Shown one piece after another: positions 52,878 through 62,691 of a stretch of DNA of 64,000 nucleotides. The position numbers and the translations under genes were made by a program. Below the pieces are notes generated by a model. That model was not told where the DNA came from and did not search any database. It saw nothing but the letters and a program-made list of their open reading frames with translations. The stretch comes from MGBC131033 sp910585655 (GTDB lineage: Bacteria; Bacillota; Clostridia; Lachnospirales; Lachnospiraceae). Position 1 is the stretch's first letter; every line of letters starts with the position of its first letter. The stretch is from the NCBI GenBank assembly GCA_949502025.1, contig CATBCG010000063.1, positions 62,001 through 126,000 on the forward strand, read 5' to 3'.

Positions 52878-54146
52878 TTAACCTCCTCCCAATAGCTGCT
52901 TTGCTATTTTTTGTGCGTCAATCTTCCCGATGTCATCCGGTACGTTTTGTCCCCAGGTATTGTAGGATAACGGTGCCTCTGTCAGCATACGAATATTAAA
53001 TACATTGCCTACGGAACTGGTCTCATCAAGTTTTGTAAAAATCAGTTTAAAATCCGAAATTTCCTGGTATACTTCTGTGATTTTCACTAAGTCCTGGTAC
53101 TTTGTAGTAGCGCTCAACACCAGATAAGTTTCCCGCTCCTCCACCGGAATGGCAGAAAGCAGGCGTCTTAAATCCTCGCATTGCTCCTGACTTTTGTGAG
53201 AGCGTCCTGCCGTATCCACCAGCACCAAATCAAAACCATGAAATTCCTTTTTTGTCTCTGTCAATTCCTCTGCCGAATAGACCACTTTTAAAGGAATGTC
53301 TAAAATCCCGGCATAGGTACGAAGCTGCTCTACTGCGGCAATCCGGTAAGTATCCGCCGTCAGAAGCGCTACCTTTGCTTTTTTCCCCAACTTGAAGCTG
53401 GAAGCAATCTTGGCGATGGTAGTCGTTTTTCCCACTCCCGTCGGTCCGATGAAAAAGACGTACTTTGTCTTTCCTTCTTCTAGCTCCAAAGTCTCCGGAT
53501 GTCCCAGCTTTAAAATGATTTTCTGATAAACAGCTCCTAAAATATTATCCACGGAAGCGTCTCGTTTCAACGCGCCCTCAATTTCACTGATGATCTGGTT
53601 CGTATATTTCTCATCCACCTCATTTTCCAAAAGCTGGTTATAAATTAACTGAATACAGGCGACTCGCTTGTTTGCCGCAGAATGTTTGATGTTGGCTGCA
53701 TGTTGTTCTGTTTCCTGCAAAGAATTTTCCTCCGGCTCCTCCCCTCGCAAACCGGCTCCCTCACCGGTCTGGGCTGCGCCTGTCTGCCCTTGGAGGGCGG
53801 CGGTATTCGCTGCGTTTGCCATTTGTTTTTCTAACAGCTCCTGAAGGTCGTTTAACTTTTTTTCAATCGCCGACTCTTCTGCCGACGTATCCGGCAGCGG
53901 ATAGGATCGTTTTTCTTCAAAAGCAGGATAAGCGGCAGATACGCCCGGGTTCCCTACTGCTGCTTTACTGACTGTATGTTCGTCTATTGCAGCCGTTATC
54001 TCTACCTGAGATTTTTTAAAAAGCTTATAGATTCCCTTTGGCTTTATCGTCTTGATATTCGTGACGATAGCATCTTTTCCCAAATCCTTCTTTGCCAGTT
54101 CCATGGCTTCGGTCTCCGTTTCAGCCTGAAATTTTTTTATTATCAT
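52878..54146 (-). CDS. flhF: Flagellar GTPase FlhF
   Basis: 422-residue SRP-type GTPase: N-terminal B domain (MIIKKFQAETETEAMELAKKDLGKDAIVTNIKTIKPKG), a Gln/Ala-rich linker, then NG domain with GPTGVGKTTTIAKIA, DTYRIAAVEQL, DTAGRSHKS and TKLDETSSVG. Directs the first flagellar components to the membrane. Overlaps the flhA stop by 4 bp. Confidence 0.95.
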   Translation of the reverse strand: MIIKKFQAETETEAMELAKKDLGKDAIVTNIKTIKPKGIYKLFKKSQVEITAAIDEHTVSKAAVGNPGVSAAYPAFEEKRSYPLPDTSAEESAIEKKLNDLQELLEKQMANAANTAALQGQTGAAQTGEGAGLRGEEPEENSLQETEQHAANIKHSAANKRVACIQLIYNQLLENEVDEKYTNQIISEIEGALKRDASVDNILGAVYQKIILKLGHPETLELEEGKTKYVFFIGPTGVGKTTTIAKIASSFKLGKKAKVALLTADTYRIAAVEQLRTYAGILDIPLKVVYSAEELTETKKEFHGFDLVLVDTAGRSHKSQEQCEDLRRLLSAIPVEERETYLVLSATTKYQDLVKITEVYQEISDFKLIFTKLDETSSVGNVFNIRMLTEAPLSYNTWGQNVPDDIGKIDAQKIAKQLLGGG

Positions 54147-56179
54147 TCTTCCGTCACCATCCCTACTGACTGCAATTCTACATTAGATTCAATCTCATTA
54201 TAAGATACTACAATCAAATCTTTAAAATAATCGGAGGTCAGCTTTTTAAAATACATCCGTACAATCGGGGAAGCCAGGATAATCGGTGTTTTCCCCAGAT
54301 TTTCCAGTTTGTCTACTTCCTTTTTCAAAGAGCTGATAATCTTCTGCGCCCGATCAGGTTCCAGCGTTAAATAAGCTCCCTGTTCGGTCTGTTTTACTGA
54401 ATTCATAATATCCTGCTCTACCTTCGGATCTAACGTCACGACACTGGTACTGTCGGTTTCCGAAAAATATTTGCTGGAAATCGCCCGCTTTAATGCCTGT
54501 CTAACGTACTCGGTCAAGATATCGGTATCTCTGGTCGTCGGTGCATAATCCGCCAATGTCTCGAAAATCGTCACCAAATCGCGGATGGAAATACCTTCTT
54601 CTAAGAGATTTTGCAGCACCTTTTGAATCTCGCCCACTCCTAACAGTTTTGGTACAAGCTCGGTCACTAACGTCTGGTTCGCCTCCTGAATGTTGTTGAT
54701 CAGGTTCTGAACGTCCTGTCTGGTCAGCAACTCATGGATATGCTGTCTAACGATTTCCGTCAGATGGGTCGCAATGATGGAAGGCGGATCGACTACGGTA
54801 TAGCCCATCGCTTCGGCACGTTCTCTCTGACCTTCGGTAATCCAAACGGCAGGCAGATGGAAGGATGGCTCAAAGGTTGGAATACCTGTGATTTCCTCTT
54901 CGACATAACCTGGATTCATCGCCATATAATGATCGAAGAGAATCTCTCCGTCGCTTACCCGTACTCCTTTGATTTTAATCACATATTGATTTGGGTTTAA
55001 CTGGATGTTGTCCCGCAAACGAATGATCGGCACCACGCATCCTAATTCAATCGCAATCTGTCGTCTTATCATAACGACACGATCCAGCAGATCACCGCCT
55101 TGGTTGACGTCTGCCAAAGGAATAATACCATACCCAAATTCCAGCTCGATCGGATCCACCTGCAGCAACGCGTTGACATTTTCCGGTCTGCGGATTTCTT
55201 CCGCCTCCGTCTCCTCCTCGGAAATTTCGGCTTCGATTTGCCCGGTCTCCATCTGTGCAGCAATTATCCGTCCGGTGATAATAAATACTACTCCATAGGC
55301 ACAGAATACAAAAGGATTTAACGGCGTCCCGATTCCCATTAAGATCATCGCGCCTCCTACCAGATAAAGCACCTTTGGAATCGAAAAGAGCTGTTTGACC
55401 AGCACATCGCCCAAATCCGCTTCTTTGGAAACTTTTGTCACCAAAACACCCGTTGCCAGGGAAATCAAAAGGGAAGGAATCTGGCTGACCAGACCGTCGC
55501 CGATCGTCAATATCGTATAATTGTCCAACGCAGCGGAAGCATCCATTCCCTGAAAGAGCATCCCGGTTGCCATTCCGCCGGCGAAATTGATAATCGTAAT
55601 TACAAGCCCTGCAATCGCGTCTCCCTTGACGTACTTTGTAGCACCATCCATAGAACCGAAAAAGCTTGATTCATCCTGGATTTTCTGACGCCGTTCTCTC
55701 GCCTGTGCATCGGTAATAGCTCCGGTATTCAGATCTGCATCGATCGCCATCTGCTTACCGGGCATCGCATCCAACGTAAAACGGGCGGATACCTCTGCCA
55801 CACGCTCCGAACCTTTATTGATTACGATAAACTGAATCAATACTAAAATGATAAATACAATCACACCGACCACCAGATTGCCGCCGCCGACAAACGCGCC
55901 GAACGTATCGACCACGTTTCCTGCCTTTCCTTCTAATAAAATCATACGGGTAGAAGAAACATTCAGGGAAATCCGGAAAATCGTCATCAACAGCAGGATA
56001 GTAGGGAAGCTGGACATATCCAATGCTTCCTTAGAAAACACGGCGGTAAATAATATCACCATGGACAGCGCCAAATTGAGCGCCATCATCATATCCAGCA
56101 GTACAGGTGGCATCGGTATGATAAAAAACAGGATAACCGAGAGCAACAAGGCTCCCAGCGCTAAATCCGAACGCTTCAT
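54143..56179 (-). CDS. flhA: Flagellar export gate protein FlhA
   Basis: 678 residues: eight membrane helices in the first half with the conserved cytoplasmic FHIPEP loop (KGSERVAEVSARFTLDAMPGKQMAIDADLNTG), then the large cytoplasmic domain that docks export substrates and chaperones. Core component of the type III export apparatus. Length normal. Overlaps flhF. Confidence 0.97.
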   Translation of the reverse strand: MKRSDLALGALLLSVILFFIIPMPPVLLDMMMALNLALSMVILFTAVFSKEALDMSSFPTILLLMTIFRISLNVSSTRMILLEGKAGNVVDTFGAFVGGGNLVVGVIVFIILVLIQFIVINKGSERVAEVSARFTLDAMPGKQMAIDADLNTGAITDAQARERRQKIQDESSFFGSMDGATKYVKGDAIAGLVITIINFAGGMATGMLFQGMDASAALDNYTILTIGDGLVSQIPSLLISLATGVLVTKVSKEADLGDVLVKQLFSIPKVLYLVGGAMILMGIGTPLNPFVFCAYGVVFIITGRIIAAQMETGQIEAEISEEETEAEEIRRPENVNALLQVDPIELEFGYGIIPLADVNQGGDLLDRVVMIRRQIAIELGCVVPIIRLRDNIQLNPNQYVIKIKGVRVSDGEILFDHYMAMNPGYVEEEITGIPTFEPSFHLPAVWITEGQRERAEAMGYTVVDPPSIIATHLTEIVRQHIHELLTRQDVQNLINNIQEANQTLVTELVPKLLGVGEIQKVLQNLLEEGISIRDLVTIFETLADYAPTTRDTDILTEYVRQALKRAISSKYFSETDSTSVVTLDPKVEQDIMNSVKQTEQGAYLTLEPDRAQKIISSLKKEVDKLENLGKTPIILASPIVRMYFKKLTSDYFKDLIVVSYNEIESNVELQSVGMVTEE

Positions 56180-56198
56180 CTGCCAGCATCTCCTTTAC

Positions 56199-57320
56199 TT
56201 ACGGTAATTTATTCTTTACTCGATAGACATAGACCAGTACATCGGCTACCATCTGATAAAGCTCCGGCGGTATCTGGTCTCCTATCTCCACATTAAAATA
56301 CAGCATTCTTGCCAATGGTTTATTTTCCATTACTATAATATCGTACTTTTTCGCCGCTTCCTTAATCGTCTGCGCCAGGTAATCCGCGCCTTTGGCAATT
56401 ACCTCCGGCGCCTCTGCCTTCTCTCTGTCATAACGAATTGCCACGGCAAAATGCGTCGGGTTGGTAATCACCACATCGGCAGTCGGCAGTTCCTGCATCA
56501 TACGCCTGCGGGACGCCTCTCTCATCTTTTGGCGGATACGTCCCTTGATCTGCGGATCTCCTTCGCTTTGCTTGTATTCGTCCTTAACCTCCTGCTTGGT
56601 CATCTTCATATCTTTTTTAAACTTCATTCGCTGGTATATCAAATCAGCCAGCCCAATCACCAAAAACAAGGCGCTAATCTCGATCCCTAAGTTGATAACG
56701 GTCGTAAACATCCAGCTAAGCGCCTGACCAAAACCTCTGTCATAAAAGGTCATAAGCGTCTTCCATTCATCCTTGACGGCATCGTATACGACCCAGGCAA
56801 TCGCCCCAACCTTTAAAATAGACTTTAGCAGCTCCATGATTTTTTCCATCGAAAGCAGCCGTTTAAAGCCGGTAATCGGATTGAGCCGGTCAAACTTCGG
56901 CATCAGTGGTTTTCCGGTCGGCTGCCAGGAAACCTGCATCACATTTCCTAAAAAAGCAACCGCCATGCCGCCAATCAAAATCGGCAGGCAGATCTTGATA
57001 ATCACAATTAAAATCTCTCGTCCCAATATCCCTGCCGAAACCGTGGAAAAAGGCTCTTTGGTAAAAGTAGAAAAAGTCTGGTAAAAAGTCTGAAAGCACG
57101 CCATCAGTTCTGTGGATAAATAAGTACCAAATAATTTTAACATCAAAAACAGCATCAGCAGGCTCAGCGCATTGATTAACTCCATGCTCCGGGCAACCTG
57201 CCCTTCCTTCCTGGCGTCCTGCAGCTTTTTAGGCGTTGCTTCCTCGGTCTTTTCTCCTCCTGGTCCTTCCTTTGCGAAAAACTGGAGCTGATAACGATAT
57301 AGGCGTTCGTTCTCTCTCAT
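56199..57320 (-). CDS. flhB: Flagellar export switch protein FlhB
   Basis: 373 residues: N-terminal basic segment and GGEKTEEATPKKLQDARKEGQVARS, four membrane helices, and a C-terminal domain with the self-cleaving NPTH motif in VITNPTHFAVAIRYD. Switches export from rod/hook to filament substrates. Ordered fliR-flhB-flhA as in Bacillus. Confidence 0.97.
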   Translation of the reverse strand: MRENERLYRYQLQFFAKEGPGGEKTEEATPKKLQDARKEGQVARSMELINALSLLMLFLMLKLFGTYLSTELMACFQTFYQTFSTFTKEPFSTVSAGILGREILIVIIKICLPILIGGMAVAFLGNVMQVSWQPTGKPLMPKFDRLNPITGFKRLLSMEKIMELLKSILKVGAIAWVVYDAVKDEWKTLMTFYDRGFGQALSWMFTTVINLGIEISALFLVIGLADLIYQRMKFKKDMKMTKQEVKDEYKQSEGDPQIKGRIRQKMREASRRRMMQELPTADVVITNPTHFAVAIRYDREKAEAPEVIAKGADYLAQTIKEAAKKYDIIVMENKPLARMLYFNVEIGDQIPPELYQMVADVLVYVYRVKNKLP

Positions 57321-57333
57321 CTCCTCGCTCCTC

Positions 57334-58134
57334 TCAGGAAGAAATCATCTCTACCACCGCGCGGAACATATCCTTCATTTCTCCTACAATAAAATCCGTT
57401 ACACCCGGCAGCATAAAAATCATCAGCATCAGAATCGCCAGCCCGAATAAAATTTTAAGCTGGATACCTACTACAAACATATTCATCTGTGGCGCAACTT
57501 TCGCCATAATACCAAGCACTACATTCACTAACAGCATCGTTCCGTAAAGCGGCAGTACAATTCGGAAAGCAATCAGAAAATAGTCTCTCATAAACTGCAA
57601 CATCAGTGTATACGTTCCTGGACGAAGTGTTACTCCTCCTACTGGCACTACCTGATAGGTTTCAACAAAGGCTTTTATCAAAAAACGATGAAAGCCTGAC
57701 ACCAACAGCGTCAGGGTTAAAAAATACGTATACAAATTACCGGAAACACTGCTTTGTACTTTCGTAATCGGGTCTAACTCTGTTACCATAGCAAGGCCGA
57801 TTTCCATGTCGATAATTCTTCCGGCAAAATTAACAATAGAAAGGACGATATTGGTAAAATACCCCAGTAGGATGCCTGCTGCAACTTCTTCTATTACCAG
57901 CATGGAAAACCCCAGCACACCTACATAATCCATCCTTCCCGGTACCGTACCCGCCGGCATGGACCCCAGCACGCAAAAATAAACCAAAAGGGCAAAAAAA
58001 GCAGAAAAACCCGCCTTTATTCTCATCGGGGCATTGCCCAGATTAAAAAAAGGAGCGGTGAAAACAAAGGCCGATACTCTTGCCAGTATCAATAATATAT
58101 ATTCCAACTGTTCTATTGTAAACTGTAACCGCAA
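57334..58134 (-). CDS. fliR: Flagellar export gate protein FliR
   Basis: About 266 residues with six membrane helices (FTIEQLEYILLILARVSAFVFTAPFF... at the start). I prefer a TTG start at 58134: GGAGGGG lies 6 nt upstream and the family usually begins at this point. The ATG at 58149 has no ribosome-binding site and would contain it. Part of the FliPQR gate complex. Confidence 0.9.
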   Translation of the reverse strand: MRLQFTIEQLEYILLILARVSAFVFTAPFFNLGNAPMRIKAGFSAFFALLVYFCVLGSMPAGTVPGRMDYVGVLGFSMLVIEEVAAGILLGYFTNIVLSIVNFAGRIIDMEIGLAMVTELDPITKVQSSVSGNLYTYFLTLTLLVSGFHRFLIKAFVETYQVVPVGGVTLRPGTYTLMLQFMRDYFLIAFRIVLPLYGTMLLVNVVLGIMAKVAPQMNMFVVGIQLKILFGLAILMLMIFMLPGVTDFIVGEMKDMFRAVVEMISS

Positions 58135-58154
58135 GGCGCTCCCCTCCATCTCTG

Positions 58155-58451
58155 TCAGTTAAAAGGAAATAACATCCCTGCCGCCGTTACATAGTTCCTG
58201 AAATTACGGAACAGCTCTGTCGTAAACTCTGCCAGCTCGGTCATAATCCAGCCGCCTGTCAATATGATAACCAAAAAGGTCAGTAAAAGCTTTGGCACAA
58301 ACGTCAAAGTCTGCTCCTGAATGGATGTAATAGTCTGAAAAATACTGATCACCAGACCGACAATAAGAGAAGTCAGCAGCATCGGCGCAGAGCATTTAAT
58401 AATCAGAGTCAACGTTTCCCTTGCAATATCAATGACGGTATCTACACTCAA
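58155..58451 (-). CDS. fliQ: Flagellar export gate protein FliQ
   Basis: 98 residues, two membrane helices with the typical ALLIGLVISIFQTITSIQEQTLTFVPK core. It starts at TTG (58451) with AAGGGAG about 10 nt upstream; no in-frame ATG or GTG is near. Export gate with FliP and FliR. Confidence 0.92.
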   Translation of the reverse strand: MSVDTVIDIARETLTLIIKCSAPMLLTSLIVGLVISIFQTITSIQEQTLTFVPKLLLTFLVIILTGGWIMTELAEFTTELFRNFRNYVTAAGMLFPFN

Positions 58452-58493
58452 TTTCTGTCAACTCCCTTCTGTTGTTTTACAGTATTTTTGCGG

Positions 58494-59387
58494 TTATCCT
58501 CCTCCTAAGGTAAACGTCCGCACCAGCTCTCCTATCACCAGATTCCAGCCGTCTACCATAATAAACAGCAGGATTTTAAAAGGCATGGAAATCGTCGTCG
58601 GCGGAAGCATCATCATACCCATAGACATCAAGGTAGAAGAAACTACCATATCAATAATCAAAAACGGGATATAAATAATAAATCCCATGATAAAAGCTTT
58701 TCGCAACTCTCCAATGATAAAAGCCGGAATCAAAGTCGTCGTTGGAATGTCCTCTAGCTCACGGACTTCCTCTACTCCTGCTATCTCATTAAAAAGCTGA
58801 ATATCCTTTGGTTCCGTCTGTCGAAACATAAAATCCCGGATTGGCTCAATCCCACGATGAATCGCTTCCTCTGCCGTAATTGTTCCTGCCTGCATCGGTT
58901 CAATCGCTTCTGTATTGATCTCGGAAAAGACCGGAGACATAATAAAGAAGGTTAAAAACAATGCCAACCCAATCAAAACCTGATTGGGAGGGGTCGTCTG
59001 CGTCGTCAATGCCGAACGAACAAAATGCAGGACGATAATAATTCTGGTAAACGACGTCACCATAATCAAAATAGACGGAGCCAAAGCCAGTATCGTCATA
59101 ACCAGCAAAATCTGTAAGGTTGGCGTCCAGCCTCCGTCCTCTGAATTGGTGGTAAAATTGATGCCTAGCTCATAAGGTACGGTATCCGAGGTAACATCCT
59201 CAGAAACTCCGCCCGGATTACCTGGCGGAGACGGCGTTTCTACTGAAGGCGGATTGACAGTCGGCGCTCCGCTGGTGCCGCTGGCAAAAACCGGAACATC
59301 AAAAAGAAAGGTCAATATACATACCAACAAAACAGCACCAAAAATTCTTGTAACCGTTTTTCTGATGAGAACCTGATATGCTTTCAT
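58494..59387 (-). CDS. fliP: Flagellar export gate protein FliP
   Basis: 297 residues with a cleavable signal peptide (LLVCILTFLFDVPVFASG), a Pro/Ser-rich linker (TVNPPSVETPSPPGNPGG) that is longer than usual, then four membrane helices with the FliP signature ILVMTILALAPSILIMVTSFTRIIIVLHFVRSAL and MVVSSTLMSMGMMMLPPTTISMPFKILLFI. The ATG at 59387 is preferred to the TTG three codons before it. Confidence 0.94.
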   Translation of the reverse strand: MKAYQVLIRKTVTRIFGAVLLVCILTFLFDVPVFASGTSGAPTVNPPSVETPSPPGNPGGVSEDVTSDTVPYELGINFTTNSEDGGWTPTLQILLVMTILALAPSILIMVTSFTRIIIVLHFVRSALTTQTTPPNQVLIGLALFLTFFIMSPVFSEINTEAIEPMQAGTITAEEAIHRGIEPIRDFMFRQTEPKDIQLFNEIAGVEEVRELEDIPTTTLIPAFIIGELRKAFIMGFIIYIPFLIIDMVVSSTLMSMGMMMLPPTTISMPFKILLFIMVDGWNLVIGELVRTFTLGGG

Positions 59388-59414
59388 GAATACCAACCTT
59401 TTCTTTACGCAATT

Positions 59415-59828
59415 TTATTTTTTGTCACTCTCCTGCTTCCCCTTGGCAAGTCGTTCCAAAATAGCCGAAAACGAAATACCCTTAGAAGCTGCCTGTCCTG
59501 TTGAGAGAACATTTTTTTTCGAGGCTTCCTCTTTCTCAGCAGTTACTTCCTCCTCGGACAGTTCTGTCAGGAAGCTAATCTGATCTTTTGATACTGCCAA
59601 CACCAAATATCTGCCTGCCACCCGTACAATCTGCAGATAACGATTTGGAGCCAGCTTATAAGTTTCTATCACCTGGATACTGCCGGAACGAACCTGCCCG
59701 GCGGAATACCGGGCAATCCAGCGAGTCGCCTGATAAGTAATAAACAACACAAACAAAAAAACCAGAAGAAGTCCCGCGATCTCTCCGAGACTCTCCCCTA
59801 AGGTCATGCCCGTCAGCCAAGCTTTCAT
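59415..59828 (-). CDS. fliO: FliO-family flagellar assembly protein
   Basis: 137 residues: one membrane helix near 15-30 and a small beta domain with RSGSIQVIETYKLAPNRYLQIVRVAGRYLVLAVSKDQISFLTEL, typical of FliO (FliZ of Bacillus). Assists assembly of FliP in the gate. Located between cheY and fliP as expected. Confidence 0.88.
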   Translation of the reverse strand: MKAWLTGMTLGESLGEIAGLLLVFLFVLFITYQATRWIARYSAGQVRSGSIQVIETYKLAPNRYLQIVRVAGRYLVLAVSKDQISFLTELSEEEVTAEKEEASKKNVLSTGQAASKGISFSAILERLAKGKQESDKK

Positions 59829-59833
59829 ACGGA

Positions 59834-60196
59834 CTAACCGATAACTTTTTTCACGGCTTCTAAGACACGATCTGCCTGGAACGGCTTAACGATGAAATCT
59901 TTTGCTCCCGCCTGAATAGACTCGATAACCATTGCCTGCTGTCCCATAGCCGAACACATAATAATCATCGCGCCCGGATCGGTTTCCTTGATTTTCTTTA
60001 ACGCCTGAATACCGTCCATCTCCGGCATCGTAATATCCATCATAACCAAATCAGGCTTTAGCTCGTTATACTTTTCCACTGCCTTTTGACCGTTTTCTGC
60101 CTCTCCTACTACGTTATAGCCATTTTTGGTAAGGATATCCTTGATCATCATCCTCATAAATGCCGCATCGTCACAAATTAAAATATTCTTTGCCAT
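59834..60196 (-). CDS. cheY: Chemotaxis response regulator CheY
   Basis: 120-residue single receiver domain: acidic pocket ICDDAAFMR, phosphoacceptor Asp in DLVMMDITMPEMDG, Thr/Ser switch in IIMCSAMGQ and Lys in KDFIVKPF. Phosphorylated CheY binds FliM to control rotation. Position between fliY and fliO matches Bacillus. Confidence 0.96.
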   Translation of the reverse strand: MAKNILICDDAAFMRMMIKDILTKNGYNVVGEAENGQKAVEKYNELKPDLVMMDITMPEMDGIQALKKIKETDPGAMIIMCSAMGQQAMVIESIQAGAKDFIVKPFQADRVLEAVKKVIG

Positions 60197-60268
60197 ACTC
60201 TCTCTCCTATCTAAGCAGCCTTCTCGCTTCCCGCGCTCTCCGCCTGTCCCTGGCTTTGGTCTGCTTTA

Positions 60269-61543
60269 TTATCGTACAATCTCTGTTATTCTGATACCGA
60301 AGCTGTCTTCTATTACTACAACCTCACCTTTTGCTACAAATTTTCCATTGACGAGGACATCAATTGCCTCCCCGGCCAATTTATTTAATTCTATGATCGT
60401 ACCAGGTGAAAAATCCAAGATTTCTTTTATGGACTTGTTGGTTCTGCCTAGTTCCACCGTTACTTCTAACGGCACATCCATAATCAAATCAATGTTTTCC
60501 TGCTGAGCCAATGGACTGATATTCGTAGCAAACGACTGGAACTGCGCTGGCGCTACGTTGAAATTTTGTTGCGGCATACCCATCTGTGGCATCCCCATAC
60601 CTGCCATATTCGTGCCAGGCATCTGCATCCCATATCCAGGCATTCCCATCTGCTGTGCTGCCGGATTCGGCTGCATCATACCTGCGTTCATCTGAGGCAT
60701 ACCAGGCTGCATCATAGCCCCCATCTGGTTCATTCCAGACATATCGGCTCCTGGCATTCCCATACCTGCACCTGCCATACCACCCATATCGGCGGCTCCT
60801 GGCATCGGCGCACTTGGCGCCGGCTGAGGCGGTTCCGGCTGAGACGGCGCTGCATTAGCCTCCGTCGATTCTATAAACTTATTATACAAATCCTTTGCAA
60901 AATCAACCGGATATAACTGCATAAGTTCACTGTCTAAAAGCGTTCCTATCTCTAACCGGAAAGATACCCGGATAAAGGTTCCCTGTAAAAAAGGTCCTAA
61001 ATTTTCACTGGAAATCGTATCGTTCAAATCGATCAGGCTTGCTACCGGCGGACTGATGTCCACCTTCTTTTCCAACATAGAGGAAAGTGAGGTAGATGCC
61101 GAACCCATCATCTGGTTCATCGCCTCACCAATCGCACTTAGATGAAGTTCGGAAAGCTCGCTGTCCTCCGAAACCGTTCCGTCACCACCCATCATCAGAT
61201 CCGTGATGATTTTTACGTCATCCTCCCGTAAAATCAGGACATTATTCCCGTCTAACCCCTCTATGTATGAAATTTGAATAAATACACAAGGTCTTGTATA
61301 GGAATTCGAGATATCATCCCAGTTTGCAAGCGAAACATTCGGTGTTGTAATATTCACCCGCTGGTTAAGCAAAGTGGACAATGTAGTCGCTGCCGTTCCC
61401 ATGCTGATATTGGATATCTCCCCTATGGCGTCCTTTTCTTCCGAAGTGAGATATTCCTCCTCATGGGCGGCTTCTTCCTCTTCGTCGCCTCCTATGCTTC
61501 CTAGCAGGGCGTTGATCTCTTCCTGGGAGAGCATCTGATCCAT
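60269..61543 (-). CDS. fliY: Flagellar motor switch phosphatase FliY
   Basis: 424 residues: short N-terminal CheY-P-binding peptide (MDQMLSQEEINALLGS), a CheC-like phosphatase domain with AIGEISNISMGTAATTLS and AIGEAMNQMMGSASTSLS, an unusual Met/Gly/Pro/Gln-rich linker (about residues 235-330), and a C-terminal FliN (SpoA) domain (LIMDVPLEVTVELGRTNKSIKEILDFSPGTIIEL). C-ring component and CheY-P phosphatase. Starts 4 bp after fliM. Confidence 0.96.
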   Translation of the reverse strand: MDQMLSQEEINALLGSIGGDEEEEAAHEEEYLTSEEKDAIGEISNISMGTAATTLSTLLNQRVNITTPNVSLANWDDISNSYTRPCVFIQISYIEGLDGNNVLILREDDVKIITDLMMGGDGTVSEDSELSELHLSAIGEAMNQMMGSASTSLSSMLEKKVDISPPVASLIDLNDTISSENLGPFLQGTFIRVSFRLEIGTLLDSELMQLYPVDFAKDLYNKFIESTEANAAPSQPEPPQPAPSAPMPGAADMGGMAGAGMGMPGADMSGMNQMGAMMQPGMPQMNAGMMQPNPAAQQMGMPGYGMQMPGTNMAGMGMPQMGMPQQNFNVAPAQFQSFATNISPLAQQENIDLIMDVPLEVTVELGRTNKSIKEILDFSPGTIIELNKLAGEAIDVLVNGKFVAKGEVVVIEDSFGIRITEIVR

Positions 61544-61547
61544 GTTC

Positions 61548-62528
61548 TCACTCCTCCTCTCTTACTATTGAAGTCACTCTTACTGCATATAAATCAGAAG
61601 AAGCTCCAGGCAATGCCTTGAACTTTTTCATATTGCCTACATAGACATCCAGCTCATCCTCTACCTTTGTATTGAGCCGGATCACATCCCCGATCTGGAG
61701 ATTCATAAAATCATTGACAGAAAGCACGCTTTGACCAAGTACGGCGCGAACCGGAATCTGCGCCCTGGCAATCGTCACTTCAATCATTTCCTCATAGCCC
61801 TTATCATCTTTTGCCTGCAGCGTCGAGAACCAATACTTTGTATTCAAACGGTCAATGACATCTTCCAATACGATATACGGCAGACAAAAATTCACTAATC
61901 CCTCTACATTGGCAATTCGTACATTCAACGTCACTAACGCCGTCATCTCCTGCGGAGAAATGATCTGAGCAAACTGAGAATTCGTCTCAATCCGTACCAA
62001 TCTCGGCTCAATCTCCAATACATTCTGCCATGGCTCCCGCAGCAGATTGGTACATACATTTAAGATACGCTCAATAATCACTAACTCTATCTCGGAAAAT
62101 TCCCTGGACTTTTCCAGAGGATTCCCACTTCCGCCTAACAGACGGTCAATAATGGCATATCCCAAATTAGACGCCATCTCTATGACCACATTTCCTTCTA
62201 ATGGTGCAAAGTTCGCAATCCCCAAAAGCATCGGATTCGATAGAGCATTGGAAAACTCGGAATAGGTAATTACCTCGGAATTTACGACCTCTACCTGTAC
62301 ATTTTTACGTAGATAAGCCGACAGGTGCGAGGTCAGCAAACGTGCATAATGCTCATATATAGTCTCTAAAGTACGCAAATGCTCTTTAGAAAACTTGGAG
62401 GGTCTGGCAAAATCGTATACCTTCACGGATTTTTCGCCGCTGTCCTTTAGGCCTTCCATATCCATCTCGCCACTATTAATATTGGCAAGCAGCGCGTCTA
62501 TCTCCTCCTGGGAAAGAACGTCACCCAT
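61548..62528 (-). CDS. fliM: Flagellar motor switch protein FliM
   Basis: 326 residues: CheY-P-binding peptide VLSQEEIDALLANINSG, a middle CheC-like domain without phosphatase residues, and a C-terminal SpoA domain (IPVRAVLGQSVLSVNDFMNLQIGDVIRL). Central C-ring subunit. Long gap (163 bp) to fliL upstream, so it may have separate expression control. Confidence 0.97.
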   Translation of the reverse strand: MGDVLSQEEIDALLANINSGEMDMEGLKDSGEKSVKVYDFARPSKFSKEHLRTLETIYEHYARLLTSHLSAYLRKNVQVEVVNSEVITYSEFSNALSNPMLLGIANFAPLEGNVVIEMASNLGYAIIDRLLGGSGNPLEKSREFSEIELVIIERILNVCTNLLREPWQNVLEIEPRLVRIETNSQFAQIISPQEMTALVTLNVRIANVEGLVNFCLPYIVLEDVIDRLNTKYWFSTLQAKDDKGYEEMIEVTIARAQIPVRAVLGQSVLSVNDFMNLQIGDVIRLNTKVEDELDVYVGNMKKFKALPGASSDLYAVRVTSIVREEE

Positions 62529-62617
62529 TTTGTCACCCCCCTGGTGTTTATCACTTCTATTTTGACGAACTCCCAGAAACTACCAGGAGTGTATCATTCG
62601 TCTCCCTGAAAAATAGT

Positions 62618-62634
62618 ATACTTCAAAGAAGTAT
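62618..62634 (-). promoter_or_regulatory. Short perfect palindrome between fliL and fliM
   Basis: ATACTTC-TTT-GAAGTAT on the minus strand, followed by ACTATTTTTC. Could be a weak intra-operon terminator/attenuator or an operator. A second imperfect stem (ACTCC / GGGAGT) lies about 30-50 bp closer to fliM. Confidence 0.4.
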
Positions 62635-62691
62635 GATTTGCAACTATTAAAACGCAAAAAATAAAATTGGCAGCCTTTCCCTGACACCAGA

